NCBI GenBank assembly: GCA_964428385.1
Contig: CAYRYR010000086.1
Span: forward strand, 1 to 11,097
DNA length: 11,097 nt
Reading direction: 5' to 3'
DNA from: JAFGOM01 sp964428385
GTDB lineage: Archaea > Halobacteriota > Methanomicrobia > Methanomicrobiales > Methanospirillaceae
This document shows, piece by piece, positions 1 through 6,636 of the stretch (positions are counted from its first letter, which is position 1; every line of letters starts with the position of its first letter). A model generated the notes under the pieces. It saw only the letters and a list, made by a program, of their open reading frames with translations. It ran no database searches and had not been told where the DNA came from. A program made the position numbers and the translations under genes.

Positions 1-1
1 T

Positions 2-415
2 GGGATCTGCAGCAATGAAGCACTAGGATTTAATTGGAAAGACGATCAGCCGGTTTTTATTGAGCGAATGGTTGAGTATGCGTATGGAGCTGTTGCAGGC
101 AAAGAAAATAAAATTGGATATATAAACTTTTTAATGAATATTACACCCCATTGCGACTGTGAAGCCTTCAGTGACTCACCAATTGTTTCTGATATTGGTA
201 TCCTCGCATCCACCGATCCCGTGGCGATTGATCAGGCCAGTATTGATCTTATCAATAACGAGACAGGAAATACAGGAACACTACTACACTCCCATCACGC
301 ACCAGGGGAGGATAAGTTTACCGGTGTCTGGGAGAATATTGATGGCAGGCATCAGCTCATCTATGGAGAAAAAATAGGACTTGGAACTCGTGATTATCGA
401 CTGATTGAGATATAA
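2..415 (+). CDS. DUF362 family iron-sulfur protein, C-terminal fragment
   Basis: The reading frame is already open at the left edge, so the gene begins outside the window; about 137 C-terminal residues are visible and end at TAA. The segment NFLMNITPHCDC followed by DIGILASTDPVAIDQASIDL matches the C-terminal signature of DUF362 proteins (COG2768, 'uncharacterised Fe-S centre protein'). Full-length members are usually about 370 residues and often carry 4Fe-4S ferredoxin motifs, which would lie upstream here. The two cysteines of CDC are typical of the family and could bind metal, but no function has been established that I can name. It is convergent with the homocysteine operon and separated from it by 256 bases, so it belongs to a different transcription unit. 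Family assignment is firm; the biochemical role is unknown. Confidence 0.85.
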   Translation, partial: GICSNEALGFNWKDDQPVFIERMVEYAYGAVAGKENKIGYINFLMNITPHCDCEAFSDSPIVSDIGILASTDPVAIDQASIDLINNETGNTGTLLHSHHAPGEDKFTGVWENIDGRHQLIYGEKIGLGTRDYRLIEI

Positions 416-498
416 TAGCCGGAATTTCCTGTCAGATGTCTCTGCTGTGAGGTTTCTCATTCTTTGCAAATGTTATCCTGCGCTTTTTAGGGGCGCAA

Positions 499-530
499 TG
501 CGTGATTTATACATAAACGCACATTTTTTT
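499..530 (+). terminator. hairpin plus T7 tract after the DUF362 gene
   Basis: TGCG (499-502) pairs with CGCA (518-521) and TTTAT (506-510) pairs with ATAAA (513-517), giving a nine-pair stem with a three-base bulge. Seven T residues follow at 524-530. A second small hairpin, TGCGC/GCGCA with a nine-base loop, lies just upstream at 479-497. Oligo-T after a gene is the usual archaeal termination signal; the hairpins may be incidental. The rest of 416-649 shows no convincing gene. Confidence 0.45.
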
Positions 531-649
531 ATGATGCAAATGACAAAATCTCCAGTGGAAATAAAGGGGTTTATATTCTTGATCAAAATCGATGTGACTT
601 TTCGTTGGATTATCAGTAATTTTCAGATATTCCTAAAGTGACAGGCAAT

Positions 650-673
650 AAAAAAACTGCATATATCAGTTTT
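650..673 (-). terminator. terminator-like hairpin overlapping the UPF0280 stop codon
   Basis: Read on the minus strand, AAAACTG (673-667) and CAGTTTT (659-653) form a perfect seven-pair stem with a seven-base loop, and the 3' arm runs into a seven-T tract (656-650). The TAA stop codon of the UPF0280 gene (674-672) overlaps the first arm. The stem is AT-rich with only two GC pairs, so in an archaeon the T-run probably matters more than the hairpin. It closes the three-gene minus-strand operon. Confidence 0.5.
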
Positions 674-1406
674 ATCTCACTGCGCCTGGTTTATACACGA
701 TACCTCTGGTAATAGTATCAGTCTGCACCTGTGCACGGGCCTGAGGGGGGACTGCCCCGTATGAATACTGCCAGTCGCCGGCAACACAATAGACTCCATG
801 AATGATATCAGGAACCATCTCAAAACAAGAAATACAATCAGGACGAATCTGGTTACAAAGTGTGGTTGCATATGCATCTGCAAATGCAGGATCAGAGGAG
901 AAGACGGTCACACTATCTGCGATACCAAGAGATATCGAGTGACCAACTGTTGCTGATGAGGTACAGACTCCATAGATCCGCTTCTGAGGCGGGAGAACAA
1001 ATGCAACATCTGACTCTCCTTTATGGGTGCCGGTGTACAGTCCGATACACACAGGCCGGTCAGAAACAAGTGCAATATCCCCCCCATTGTCAATGATACC
1101 ATACACTGCTCCTGCCTCAACCATTGCACGGCACCCGCACCAGGCGATAGTCCCTGCAACTGCTGCCATTGGGCCAGTCCCGGCAGACTTTGCGGCCTCA
1201 CCCATCTTCATTACAACACTACTCTCTGATCTGACTGATATTGGAACGAAACTAGTGAGAAATTGAGGATCTTCTGCGATATATCGCTCGATCTCCTGCC
1301 GGGCCTGTATCATCGCGCCCTTAGCTGCCTTAATATAATCTTCTTCTTCCGCAATAATCGTAGCAAACGTATCGCGAAACTCAAAATGAGTCCTAATAAC
1401 CGGCAT
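672..1406 (-). CDS. UPF0280 family protein, ApbE-like, third gene of the homocysteine operon
   Basis: A 244-residue protein, the usual length for UPF0280 (COG2122). I start it at the ATG at 1406: the frame is open further upstream to 1481, but that extension would overlap the ferredoxin gene by more than 60 bases and reads as unrelated low-quality sequence, whereas PVIRTHFEFRDT looks like a normal UPF0280 N-terminus. This leaves an 11-base gap to the ferredoxin stop. Visible family landmarks are AGTGPMAAVAGTIA (about residues 75-88), DNGGDIAL (106-113) and a GVCTSSATVGHS...ADAYAT stretch (147-181), which resemble the NGGD and TSG/ADA motifs of ApbE flavin transferases; I infer an ApbE-like fold, not the ApbE activity. 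In Methanosarcina acetivorans the homologue MA1820 sits beside MA1821-MA1822, the sulfide-dependent homocysteine genes. Its own role is not settled. No strong ribosome-binding site is visible, so translation may depend on the upstream gene. Confidence 0.87.
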   Translation of the reverse strand: MPVIRTHFEFRDTFATIIAEEEDYIKAAKGAMIQARQEIERYIAEDPQFLTSFVPISVRSESSVVMKMGEAAKSAGTGPMAAVAGTIAWCGCRAMVEAGAVYGIIDNGGDIALVSDRPVCIGLYTGTHKGESDVAFVLPPQKRIYGVCTSSATVGHSISLGIADSVTVFSSDPAFADAYATTLCNQIRPDCISCFEMVPDIIHGVYCVAGDWQYSYGAVPPQARAQVQTDTITRGIVYKPGAVR

Positions 1407-1417
1407 AAAAATAAGAA

Positions 1418-1801
1418 TCAGTATGAGATGCTGAGTGCCTGGTGAGGACAGGCAAGGACACACCGTCCGCATAAAATACACTTCTTCTCATTGGTGATAA
1501 CCAGCCATTCATCATCAAAGGAAAAAACCTCTTTTGGACAGATGCTGATGCAGGCACCACAACTCACACACCGGTACGTATCACGCTGAACACCAGAATC
1601 TATGATTCTGACTTCTGCACCAAGACTCCGCAGCGCATCACTGACAATATGGCATTCGGTATCAGGGACATCAACAAGTGCTTCTCCCTCACTTGAGTTT
1701 ATAACGGCCCGTTCGACATTTATCAGAACACCGGTATCTATGACGGCCTTTGCGATGATAGGATTTGTCCCTTTATCATGGAACCTGACAAGGAGTTTCA
1801 T
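1418..1801 (-). CDS. NIL domain / 2x[4Fe-4S] ferredoxin, partner of the homocysteine sulfurtransferase
   Basis: A 127-residue soluble protein. Residues 1-70 form a NIL domain (the small ACT-like domain also found in methionine ABC transporter ATPases). Residues 75-125 form a bacterial-type two-cluster ferredoxin: C78-x2-C81-x2-C84-x3-C88-P and C108-x2-C111-x2-C114-x3-C118-P, all eight ligands intact. Its start ATG overlaps the stop of the DUF39 gene in the sequence ATGA, a four-base overlap typical of translational coupling. The pair is the counterpart of M. acetivorans MA1821-MA1822, which genetics has shown to be needed for making homocysteine from sulfide. By that analogy the ferredoxin probably supplies electrons or helps move sulfur for the conversion of aspartate semialdehyde to homocysteine; the NIL domain may sense a ligand such as methionine, which is my inference only. 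Confidence 0.93.
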   Translation of the reverse strand: MKLLVRFHDKGTNPIIAKAVIDTGVLINVERAVINSSEGEALVDVPDTECHIVSDALRSLGAEVRIIDSGVQRDTYRCVSCGACISICPKEVFSFDDEWLVITNEKKCILCGRCVLACPHQALSISY

Positions 1802-3309
1802 ATATCCATCCCCTTTGATTTGAAGAGTCTGCCGAGATCACTGGCATGCAATAAGGCGATACAATTACCTTTTGCATCAACAACCGGCAGGGCACTGATG
1901 TGATGATGTTCAAGTTTCTGTGCAGCAATATCAATTGGCTCCTGTGCCTCCGTTGTTATGACGTTACGAGTCATTACCTCTTTCACTTTCAACTTCCGCT
2001 CCGGATGCACGACTGCTTTAGAAATATCAAATGTCGTTACGATGCCAACGAGATGTCCCTCATTATTCTGGACCGGGAGGTGATTTGCCTCACCTTTAAG
2101 GAGTTTCTTTGCTGCATATTGTATCTCTTCATCCTCCTTTACCGAAATGACCCGGGTGTCCATGATCTCACTCACGAGAGGAACCCGTTTTGTCTCACGC
2201 ATCGGTCGGGATATCGTTGCCGCATCTATCCGTCGTGTCGGGAGACAAAGTGTCATATGGCCCTGATCCAGCCAGTCTTTCAGTTTCCTTGCTACCATAA
2301 GAGCATTATGATAACTCGACAAAGAAGACGTCCTTACTTCTTCTCCATTTAGTTCAACTCTGCCGCTCTTTAGCTCTGCATAACTTACCTTTCTTATGGA
2401 AGGCCGGTTCCTGCTTGGGACACCATAATCTTTGATACCGACGAGTATATCCTCATCTCTGACTGCAGTGCTTCGCACCACATCGATATCCAGTACAGGC
2501 AGGGGAATGCCAAGACCCACATAGAGCGTAGGACCATACATGTGCATAATTGCCGCTCGCATGTAGTCTGGGGACATGTCTTTCATATCTCCGGTAGTCA
2601 TCAGAGTTCCAAACCCACCTCCTGATGAATGCTGTGTTCCCTCCCCGATAACCATTCCCTGTGCACCACCCAGGAACATGGGCACTCCACTTCCAATCAG
2701 ACGAAACCCTGGATCATTGCTTATGGGATTTAAGGTCCCGGCACCTGAATAACTGATATTACCGGCGTTTGGAAGGAGTGTTCCCATATACGTGTACAGT
2801 GTTGTGTTTGAGGTATTAGTTGCAGCATCGTACCGCTGATAGGCGTTTCTTGGGTTGACCATGATGGCCTGATTGAGATCATCAATAGTGAGTTCTGTGG
2901 TGATACTCCTGCGTGGATAACAATCAGAACCCCTTGATTGTGCTCGCAGTTCAATGGGTTTTCGCGTGATGAAGTCTTCAATGACGTGAGCACCGCCATA
3001 TTGTTCCCCTCTGGTCTCTGACTGCATCGTTGCCCCGATATAGGTATCAACGGCAGCAATTCCGCCATATCCCTCTACATCATTGAGCCAGATTCGTTCC
3101 ATCTTGATAGGGGGTTCTGCATGACCAAAATTTAAAAATCCACCAGATGAACACATCGCCCCAAAGGTCCCGGTTGTAACGACATCAACCTCTAAAAGTG
3201 CGCCTTCTTCGCCGAGTTCGTCAACGATGGCAGGCATCTCGTCAGCAGTGACTATTCGCGCAGTCCCATCCTGCAAACGCTGGTTAATGAGGTCGATGGA
3301 CTTATGCAT
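1798..3309 (-). CDS. DUF39/COG1900 L-aspartate semialdehyde sulfurtransferase with C-terminal CBS pair
   Basis: A 503-residue protein matching the HcyBio/DUF39 family, fused to two CBS domains. Residues 1 to about 365 are the catalytic DUF39 region with typical stretches such as TTGTFGAMCSSGGF (45-58), GEGTQHSSGGGFGT (222-235) and VGIKDYGVPSRNR (290-302). Cys53 and Cys130 lie at the positions of the two conserved cysteines (about 54 and 131) shown in the Methanosarcina enzyme to matter for sulfur transfer. CBS domain 1 covers about 380-432 (EIMDTRVISV...GIVTTFDIS) and CBS domain 2 about 443-497 (EVMTRNVITT...LLHASDLGR); such pairs usually bind adenosyl ligands, so regulation by ATP/AMP or S-adenosylmethionine is plausible. 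The known reaction of the family is aspartate semialdehyde plus sulfide and reductant to homocysteine, bypassing O-acylhomoserine. First gene of the operon; the ATG is preceded by AGGT with five bases between. Confidence 0.94.
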   Translation of the reverse strand: MHKSIDLINQRLQDGTARIVTADEMPAIVDELGEEGALLEVDVVTTGTFGAMCSSGGFLNFGHAEPPIKMERIWLNDVEGYGGIAAVDTYIGATMQSETRGEQYGGAHVIEDFITRKPIELRAQSRGSDCYPRRSITTELTIDDLNQAIMVNPRNAYQRYDAATNTSNTTLYTYMGTLLPNAGNISYSGAGTLNPISNDPGFRLIGSGVPMFLGGAQGMVIGEGTQHSSGGGFGTLMTTGDMKDMSPDYMRAAIMHMYGPTLYVGLGIPLPVLDIDVVRSTAVRDEDILVGIKDYGVPSRNRPSIRKVSYAELKSGRVELNGEEVRTSSLSSYHNALMVARKLKDWLDQGHMTLCLPTRRIDAATISRPMRETKRVPLVSEIMDTRVISVKEDEEIQYAAKKLLKGEANHLPVQNNEGHLVGIVTTFDISKAVVHPERKLKVKEVMTRNVITTEAQEPIDIAAQKLEHHHISALPVVDAKGNCIALLHASDLGRLFKSKGMDI

Positions 3310-3330
3310 ACCGTACCTATGGGTAGTATA

Positions 3331-3340
3331 CCGATAAATA
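3331..3340 (-). promoter_or_regulatory. TATA-like element for the homocysteine operon
   Basis: On the minus strand the bases TATTTATCGG lie about 27 bases before the DUF39 start codon. If this is the TATA box, transcription would start within a few bases of the ATG and the message would be nearly leaderless, which conflicts mildly with the AGGT ribosome-binding-like bases at 3318-3315. Prediction by eye only. Confidence 0.3.
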
Positions 3341-3381
3341 GCAAGGGTTCTCCCTATAGCTTATGGTGTCGGATATGGTCT

Positions 3382-3420
3382 CTACTGATAGTAGTTATTC
3401 GGCCAAATTGGCAATCGCCA
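3382..3420. promoter_or_regulatory. cluster of short dyads between divergent genes
   Basis: CTACTgatAGTAG (3382-3394) is a perfect five-base dyad. It is followed by GCCA (3402-3405), TGGC (3409-3412) and GCCA (3417-3420), so the same tetramer alternates orientation three times within 19 bases. They lie about 70-110 bases upstream of the DUF39 start and 100-135 upstream of the divergent 171-residue gene, a reasonable place for an operator. No known binding-site consensus is recognised, and short dyads can arise by chance. Confidence 0.25.
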
Positions 3421-3518
3421 GGCTGTTAAACAGATCGTATGAAGTATGACGTCTGTGGGGTCTCTCATGTATACCGGATTCATTACCTATATGCATTCAG
3501 CCTTCTAAGAAATGGGTT

Positions 3519-4034
3519 ATGGACGATACACTCATTGAGCTCTGGATAATGATGGCTGATCGTGTATCGCCACAACTCTGCTATATTCATCCATCTCATA
3601 TGACAGCACTTATTCAGGAGGCTGTTCGTCTCTTCTCGCCATTTCGACATGAGATTGATGCGGCTGTAGAAAACCTTCAGTACATAATTTCCCACGCACC
3701 AGCAGACTCGTTTGCATTCAGGCAGGCAGAAGAGCTACTCAACATTATCGACTGGCAGAGACACTATCATCCTGACTGGAATGCAGAATCACACCAGCTC
3801 CGTCATATCCGTTCTGGTAGATGTGGGGAGGATATTGCTCATGCTCTTGCACTGATGCAGGCAGGAGCAGACAAAGAGGTCCTCCAGCTGACGCAAAAAA
3901 TAATAGAAGAAGGCGATCCAACCTCTGATGACCTGATAATGACACGGCTCATCAGGGCAGCTTCGTACATCTGTAGTGGTAATCCGGATGAGGGCGAAAA
4001 AGAGATAATGAACCTGTATGTGATACCCGATTGA
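3519..4034 (+). CDS. hypothetical protein, 171 residues
   Basis: Not recognised. The composition (many acidic residues, Gln, His and Ala, balanced codon use) looks genuinely coding, and no competing frame of similar quality overlaps it. It is predicted soluble and mostly helical, without signal peptide or membrane segment. Helical stretches at about 26-60, 65-80, 104-131 and 137-165 with repeated A/L spacing could form TPR- or HEAT-like hairpins, but there is no clear repeat consensus. Cys21, Cys102 and Cys152 are scattered and do not make a metal motif. The start is uncertain: the ATG at 3519 has only GGG nearby, and the ATG pair at 3549/3552 would remove ten or eleven residues. It is divergent from the homocysteine operon and about 140 bases ahead of the NIF3 gene on the same strand. 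Possibly lineage-specific. Confidence 0.7.
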   Translation: MDDTLIELWIMMADRVSPQLCYIHPSHMTALIQEAVRLFSPFRHEIDAAVENLQYIISHAPADSFAFRQAEELLNIIDWQRHYHPDWNAESHQLRHIRSGRCGEDIAHALALMQAGADKEVLQLTQKIIEEGDPTSDDLIMTRLIRAASYICSGNPDEGEKEIMNLYVIPD

Positions 4035-4055
4035 AGTGAAAATAGTCCAGGATAC

Positions 4056-4093
4056 GGTTAAAACAAAAAGTTTGGAAAATTTATCGTTTAACC
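4056..4093 (+). promoter_or_regulatory. inverted repeat bracketing a TATA-like element upstream of the NIF3 gene
   Basis: GGTTAAA (4056-4062) and TTTAACC (4087-4093) are perfect seven-base inverted arms 24 bases apart. Inside lies GGAAAATTTATCG (4074-4086), which reads as a purine-rich BRE followed by a TATA-like TTTATCG. That would place the transcription start near 4107-4110 and give the NIF3 message a leader of about 65 bases. The arms could be an operator, or a terminator stem for the preceding gene; there is no T-run after them, which argues against the latter. Confidence 0.35.
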
Positions 4094-4175
4094 AGTCAGA
4101 GGAACCAGCACAAATAATATCATTGTATCTGTGAGTTACCCAAGTACTCTTCTTTGTAAAGAACGTAGGTATGGT

Positions 4176-4892
4176 ATGGATCGGGATAATATCATACAGG
4201 AGCTGGAGATGATTGCCCCACCTGAAACAGCAGAGGCATTTGATACCGGAAAAATAGGGCTTATCATCGAAGGGTCACAGGAGGTTCACACCGTATGTAC
4301 AGCGCTGGATCTAACCCCGGAGGTTGTCAGAATGGCTATCGAAATGAGTTCAGAGATGATTGTAGTTCACCATACGCCGATTTGGTATCCGCTCACTGCT
4401 ATCAAAGGTGCACCAGCGGTGCTGTTTCGTTCGGTATTGCGTGCTGGTATCAACGTGTATGTGATGCACACGAACTATGACCATGCACAAGGAGGAGTAA
4501 ACGATATTCTCTCGCAGATGCTTTCTCTCTCAAACACAACCCGGATGAGTCTGGGTAATATTGGTGACTGCAGTCTGTCTCTTCATGAGATATCAGCACG
4601 ACTGGGAGGGGGAATTCGTGTATTTGGAGCAGAACGACCAATTCACCGGCTGGCGGTAGCCGGGGGTTCCTGTTTTGATCTGGATCTCATCACAGAGGCA
4701 TCTTGTATGGGAGCAGATGCATTTCTATCGGCAGAGTTACGTCATTCTGTCGCCAGGGCATCTCCGATACTCCTGATTGAATCAACACATTATCAGACAG
4801 AAGCCCCTGCAATGCGGGTTCTTGCAAAGAAGATGGGCTGGACGTTTCTTGATGATCCACTGGTATGGCATACAGTCAACGCGACCCGATAG
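4176..4892 (+). CDS. NIF3/DUF34 family dinuclear metal protein
   Basis: A 238-residue protein if started at the ATG at 4176, which has AGGT five bases upstream and whose product begins DRDNIIQELEMIAPPETAEAFD, the normal NIF3 N-terminus; an upstream ATG at 4131 would add 15 residues that do not fit the family. The five usual metal ligands can be found: the HH pair of VVHHTPIW (residues 65-66), Asp102 in HTNYDHAQGGVND, and His205 and Glu209 in STHYQTE. The canonical HHP is HHT here. NIF3 proteins (E. coli YbgI type) form hexameric toroids with two metals per subunit; they are often annotated as 'GTP cyclohydrolase I type 2', but the physiological reaction is unclear, so I do not assign one. Its 3' end overlaps the SWIM gene by 28 bases, suggesting coupled translation. 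At 238 residues it lacks the insert domain found in longer bacterial members. Confidence 0.92.
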   Translation: MDRDNIIQELEMIAPPETAEAFDTGKIGLIIEGSQEVHTVCTALDLTPEVVRMAIEMSSEMIVVHHTPIWYPLTAIKGAPAVLFRSVLRAGINVYVMHTNYDHAQGGVNDILSQMLSLSNTTRMSLGNIGDCSLSLHEISARLGGGIRVFGAERPIHRLAVAGGSCFDLDLITEASCMGADAFLSAELRHSVARASPILLIESTHYQTEAPAMRVLAKKMGWTFLDDPLVWHTVNATR

Positions 4893-5197
4893 AAGCACTG
4901 GAAGTAGGCGAACCCCTGAATCTATACCTCCGGCGCCGGATATCAGGTCAGTGGCAATCACGTGGCTCAAAAGCACTTATGATAATTGACGATGGAAAGG
5001 TCATGCGGTTTTATGACTTTTTTGTGGTTACGGGAACAAGTGGTGAGTATGTGGTCGAGGATGACTTTTGTACCTGTGATGATTTTCTCAACCGGGGTGG
5101 TCCATGTGGTCATATTCTTGCGGTCAGGATAGCCCGTGCCATTGGCAAATATGAACTTGCTGATATCTGGTACTATACAACGTTAGATTACCCTTAA
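4865..5197 (+). CDS. small SWIM zinc-finger protein
   Basis: A 110-residue protein with one SWIM zinc-binding motif, C69-x-C71-x9-C81-x-H83 (CTCDDFLNRGGPCGH), followed by a helix HILAVRIARAIG as is usual after SWIM fingers. The N-terminal 65 residues form a basic, strand-rich part (YLRRRISGQWQSRG; VMRFYDFFVV) and there is no further catalytic domain, so this is probably a DNA- or protein-binding adaptor. SWIM fingers occur in SWI2/SNF2 ATPases, transposases and RecA-paralogue partners; which applies here cannot be told from sequence. The start at 4865 lies inside the NIF3 gene in another frame (28-base overlap), with GGT directly before the ATG but no strong ribosome-binding site, so it is probably translated by re-initiation after NIF3. 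Other starts further in would cut the basic N-terminus. Confidence 0.85.
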   Translation: MAYSQRDPIEALEVGEPLNLYLRRRISGQWQSRGSKALMIIDDGKVMRFYDFFVVTGTSGEYVVEDDFCTCDDFLNRGGPCGHILAVRIARAIGKYELADIWYYTTLDYP

Positions 5198-5262
5198 TAT
5201 TGCCAGAACATAGTACCCAGGTTAGTATACAAGATTCCGGTTTCGAAAAAGACAGAAATCGT

Positions 5263-6528
5263 TTATTTTAGAGAACAATTGGAACGTATCGAATTTTTGC
5301 TCCCGATAATAAGCAGAAGAAAGAGAACTCCTCCAGCAGCAGCAAAGATTCCCATCACCCCGAACATCACCCCGAGTCCTGCGGTATCTGCTATAATTCC
5401 CGCAAGGATAGGACCAACAATATCCCCTGCACCGCGTAATGCATTATACGCACCCATTGTCTGTCCCATTTCATATATCCGTCCGATAATGACCAGTAAT
5501 GCATTCACCGCCGGATAGACAAAGAACATCCCGACTGCCATTCCTATTGCTACCAGGAATATAAGCGGCATAGTGTTTGTCAGTTCAATACAGATGAGTG
5601 CTCCCCCGCAGATGAAGGATCCGATACAGACAAACCATTCACTTCCAGGTCGGTCTGATACAACAGATCCAAAGAACATCTGCAAAAAACCCGATAAAAA
5701 GACCATAACTGATATAACAAGACCTGAATCAGAACCCATTCGTGTCGTACTGATGGTGGCAATATGGAGTGGGAGAAACGAGAGCAGGCTTACAAAACCC
5801 ATCTCTATTAATAGTGAGATGCTACAGATACCAGCCATCATTGGATGAGAGAGAAGTGTCACCCATGTTGTTTTTACCTGCTCCTCTTTGTTACCCGTTT
5901 TTATCGTATTATCAGTCAGTTCTGCAGTTCTGATATCAGGAAGGAAGATGATAAGAATAATGCAGGCAACAGCAGAGAAACCTGATAATGCCAAAAACGC
6001 AGCATCAAATCCGAAAAGATCATAGATGAAACCACCAAAAAGAGGTCCGGCACCGAATCCAAAGAGAGTCGTTGCCTGAAATTTTGCCATATACCCTCCT
6101 TCCTCTCCTTTTTCAGCAACTTCTCCAAGGTATGCCATTGCAACCGGTGCTACCATCGCTGAAGAGATACCATGCAGGATTCTGATGCATATCAATGCGG
6201 TGACATCATCCACAAAGAGGTAGCCAAGTGATATGATGCAGTACCCGAACAGGCCCAGTGTCATAATCTTCTTCTTACTGGTCCGGTCAGATAATTTCCC
6301 AAAATATGGCATGCAGACGGTTCGTGAGAATGCAAACGCAGAGAAGACCGCTCCTATCCAGAGACCCGAAGCTCCCATGGTATCAGCAAAGACCGCCAGG
6401 AGAGGAACTACGATCCCGATACCGATTAAAGAGATGAAAAACGCAAGCGATATGATAAAGAGAATCTTCGTCTTGTCGTTTGAATCACGATATGCATATG
6501 CAGACAATGGATATCTGTTGGAAGGCAT
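5263..6528 (-). CDS. MFS transporter, drug:H+ antiporter-like (DHA1)
   Basis: A 421-residue integral membrane protein with about twelve hydrophobic segments split by a charged central loop at about 198-224, the standard 6+6 major facilitator layout. Motif A, GKLSDRTSKKK, is at 77-87 between segments 2 and 3; the antiporter motif C, GFGAGPLFGG, is at 157-166 in segment 5; GAYNALRGAGDIVGPILAG (359-377) is its C-half counterpart. These features point to proton-coupled export of a drug-like or metabolite substrate, which cannot be specified. The ATG at 6528 is the only sensible start: an in-frame TGA lies 18-20 bases upstream, and no good ribosome-binding site is visible. It is divergent from the cation ATPase with 203 bases between and convergent with the SWIM gene. 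A five-T run on the minus strand at 5250-5246 may end the transcript. Confidence 0.9.
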   Translation of the reverse strand: MPSNRYPLSAYAYRDSNDKTKILFIISLAFFISLIGIGIVVPLLAVFADTMGASGLWIGAVFSAFAFSRTVCMPYFGKLSDRTSKKKIMTLGLFGYCIISLGYLFVDDVTALICIRILHGISSAMVAPVAMAYLGEVAEKGEEGGYMAKFQATTLFGFGAGPLFGGFIYDLFGFDAAFLALSGFSAVACIILIIFLPDIRTAELTDNTIKTGNKEEQVKTTWVTLLSHPMMAGICSISLLIEMGFVSLLSFLPLHIATISTTRMGSDSGLVISVMVFLSGFLQMFFGSVVSDRPGSEWFVCIGSFICGGALICIELTNTMPLIFLVAIGMAVGMFFVYPAVNALLVIIGRIYEMGQTMGAYNALRGAGDIVGPILAGIIADTAGLGVMFGVMGIFAAAGGVLFLLLIIGSKNSIRSNCSLK

Positions 6529-6636
6529 TCGAGATAGAGGTTGGTATCACAATTAGGCCATCAGGAAAGCGGGGTGAGAGAGGGATTATCAATTCAATTC
6601 AGGAGAGAATAGAATAAAGTGCATGTATTCATTAAA

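Noticed and set aside
405..641. 78-codon plus-strand frame between DUF362 and the homocysteine operon
   Set aside because: It overlaps the DUF362 stop, has no ribosome-binding site, an unnatural composition rich in Phe and Ile from T-rich DNA, and runs across the hairpin/T-run terminator.
1900..2352. 150-codon frame antisense to the DUF39 gene
   Set aside because: Its composition (runs of Cys, Phe, Arg) is that of a shadow of the well-supported DUF39 gene on the other strand.
4131..4175. Upstream ATG as start of the NIF3 gene
   Set aside because: The 15 extra residues do not fit the family N-terminus, whereas the ATG at 4176 has AGGT at suitable spacing.
5198..5262. Terminator hairpin between the convergent SWIM and MFS genes
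   Set aside because: Only a five-T run on the minus strand is visible; I found no stable stem.
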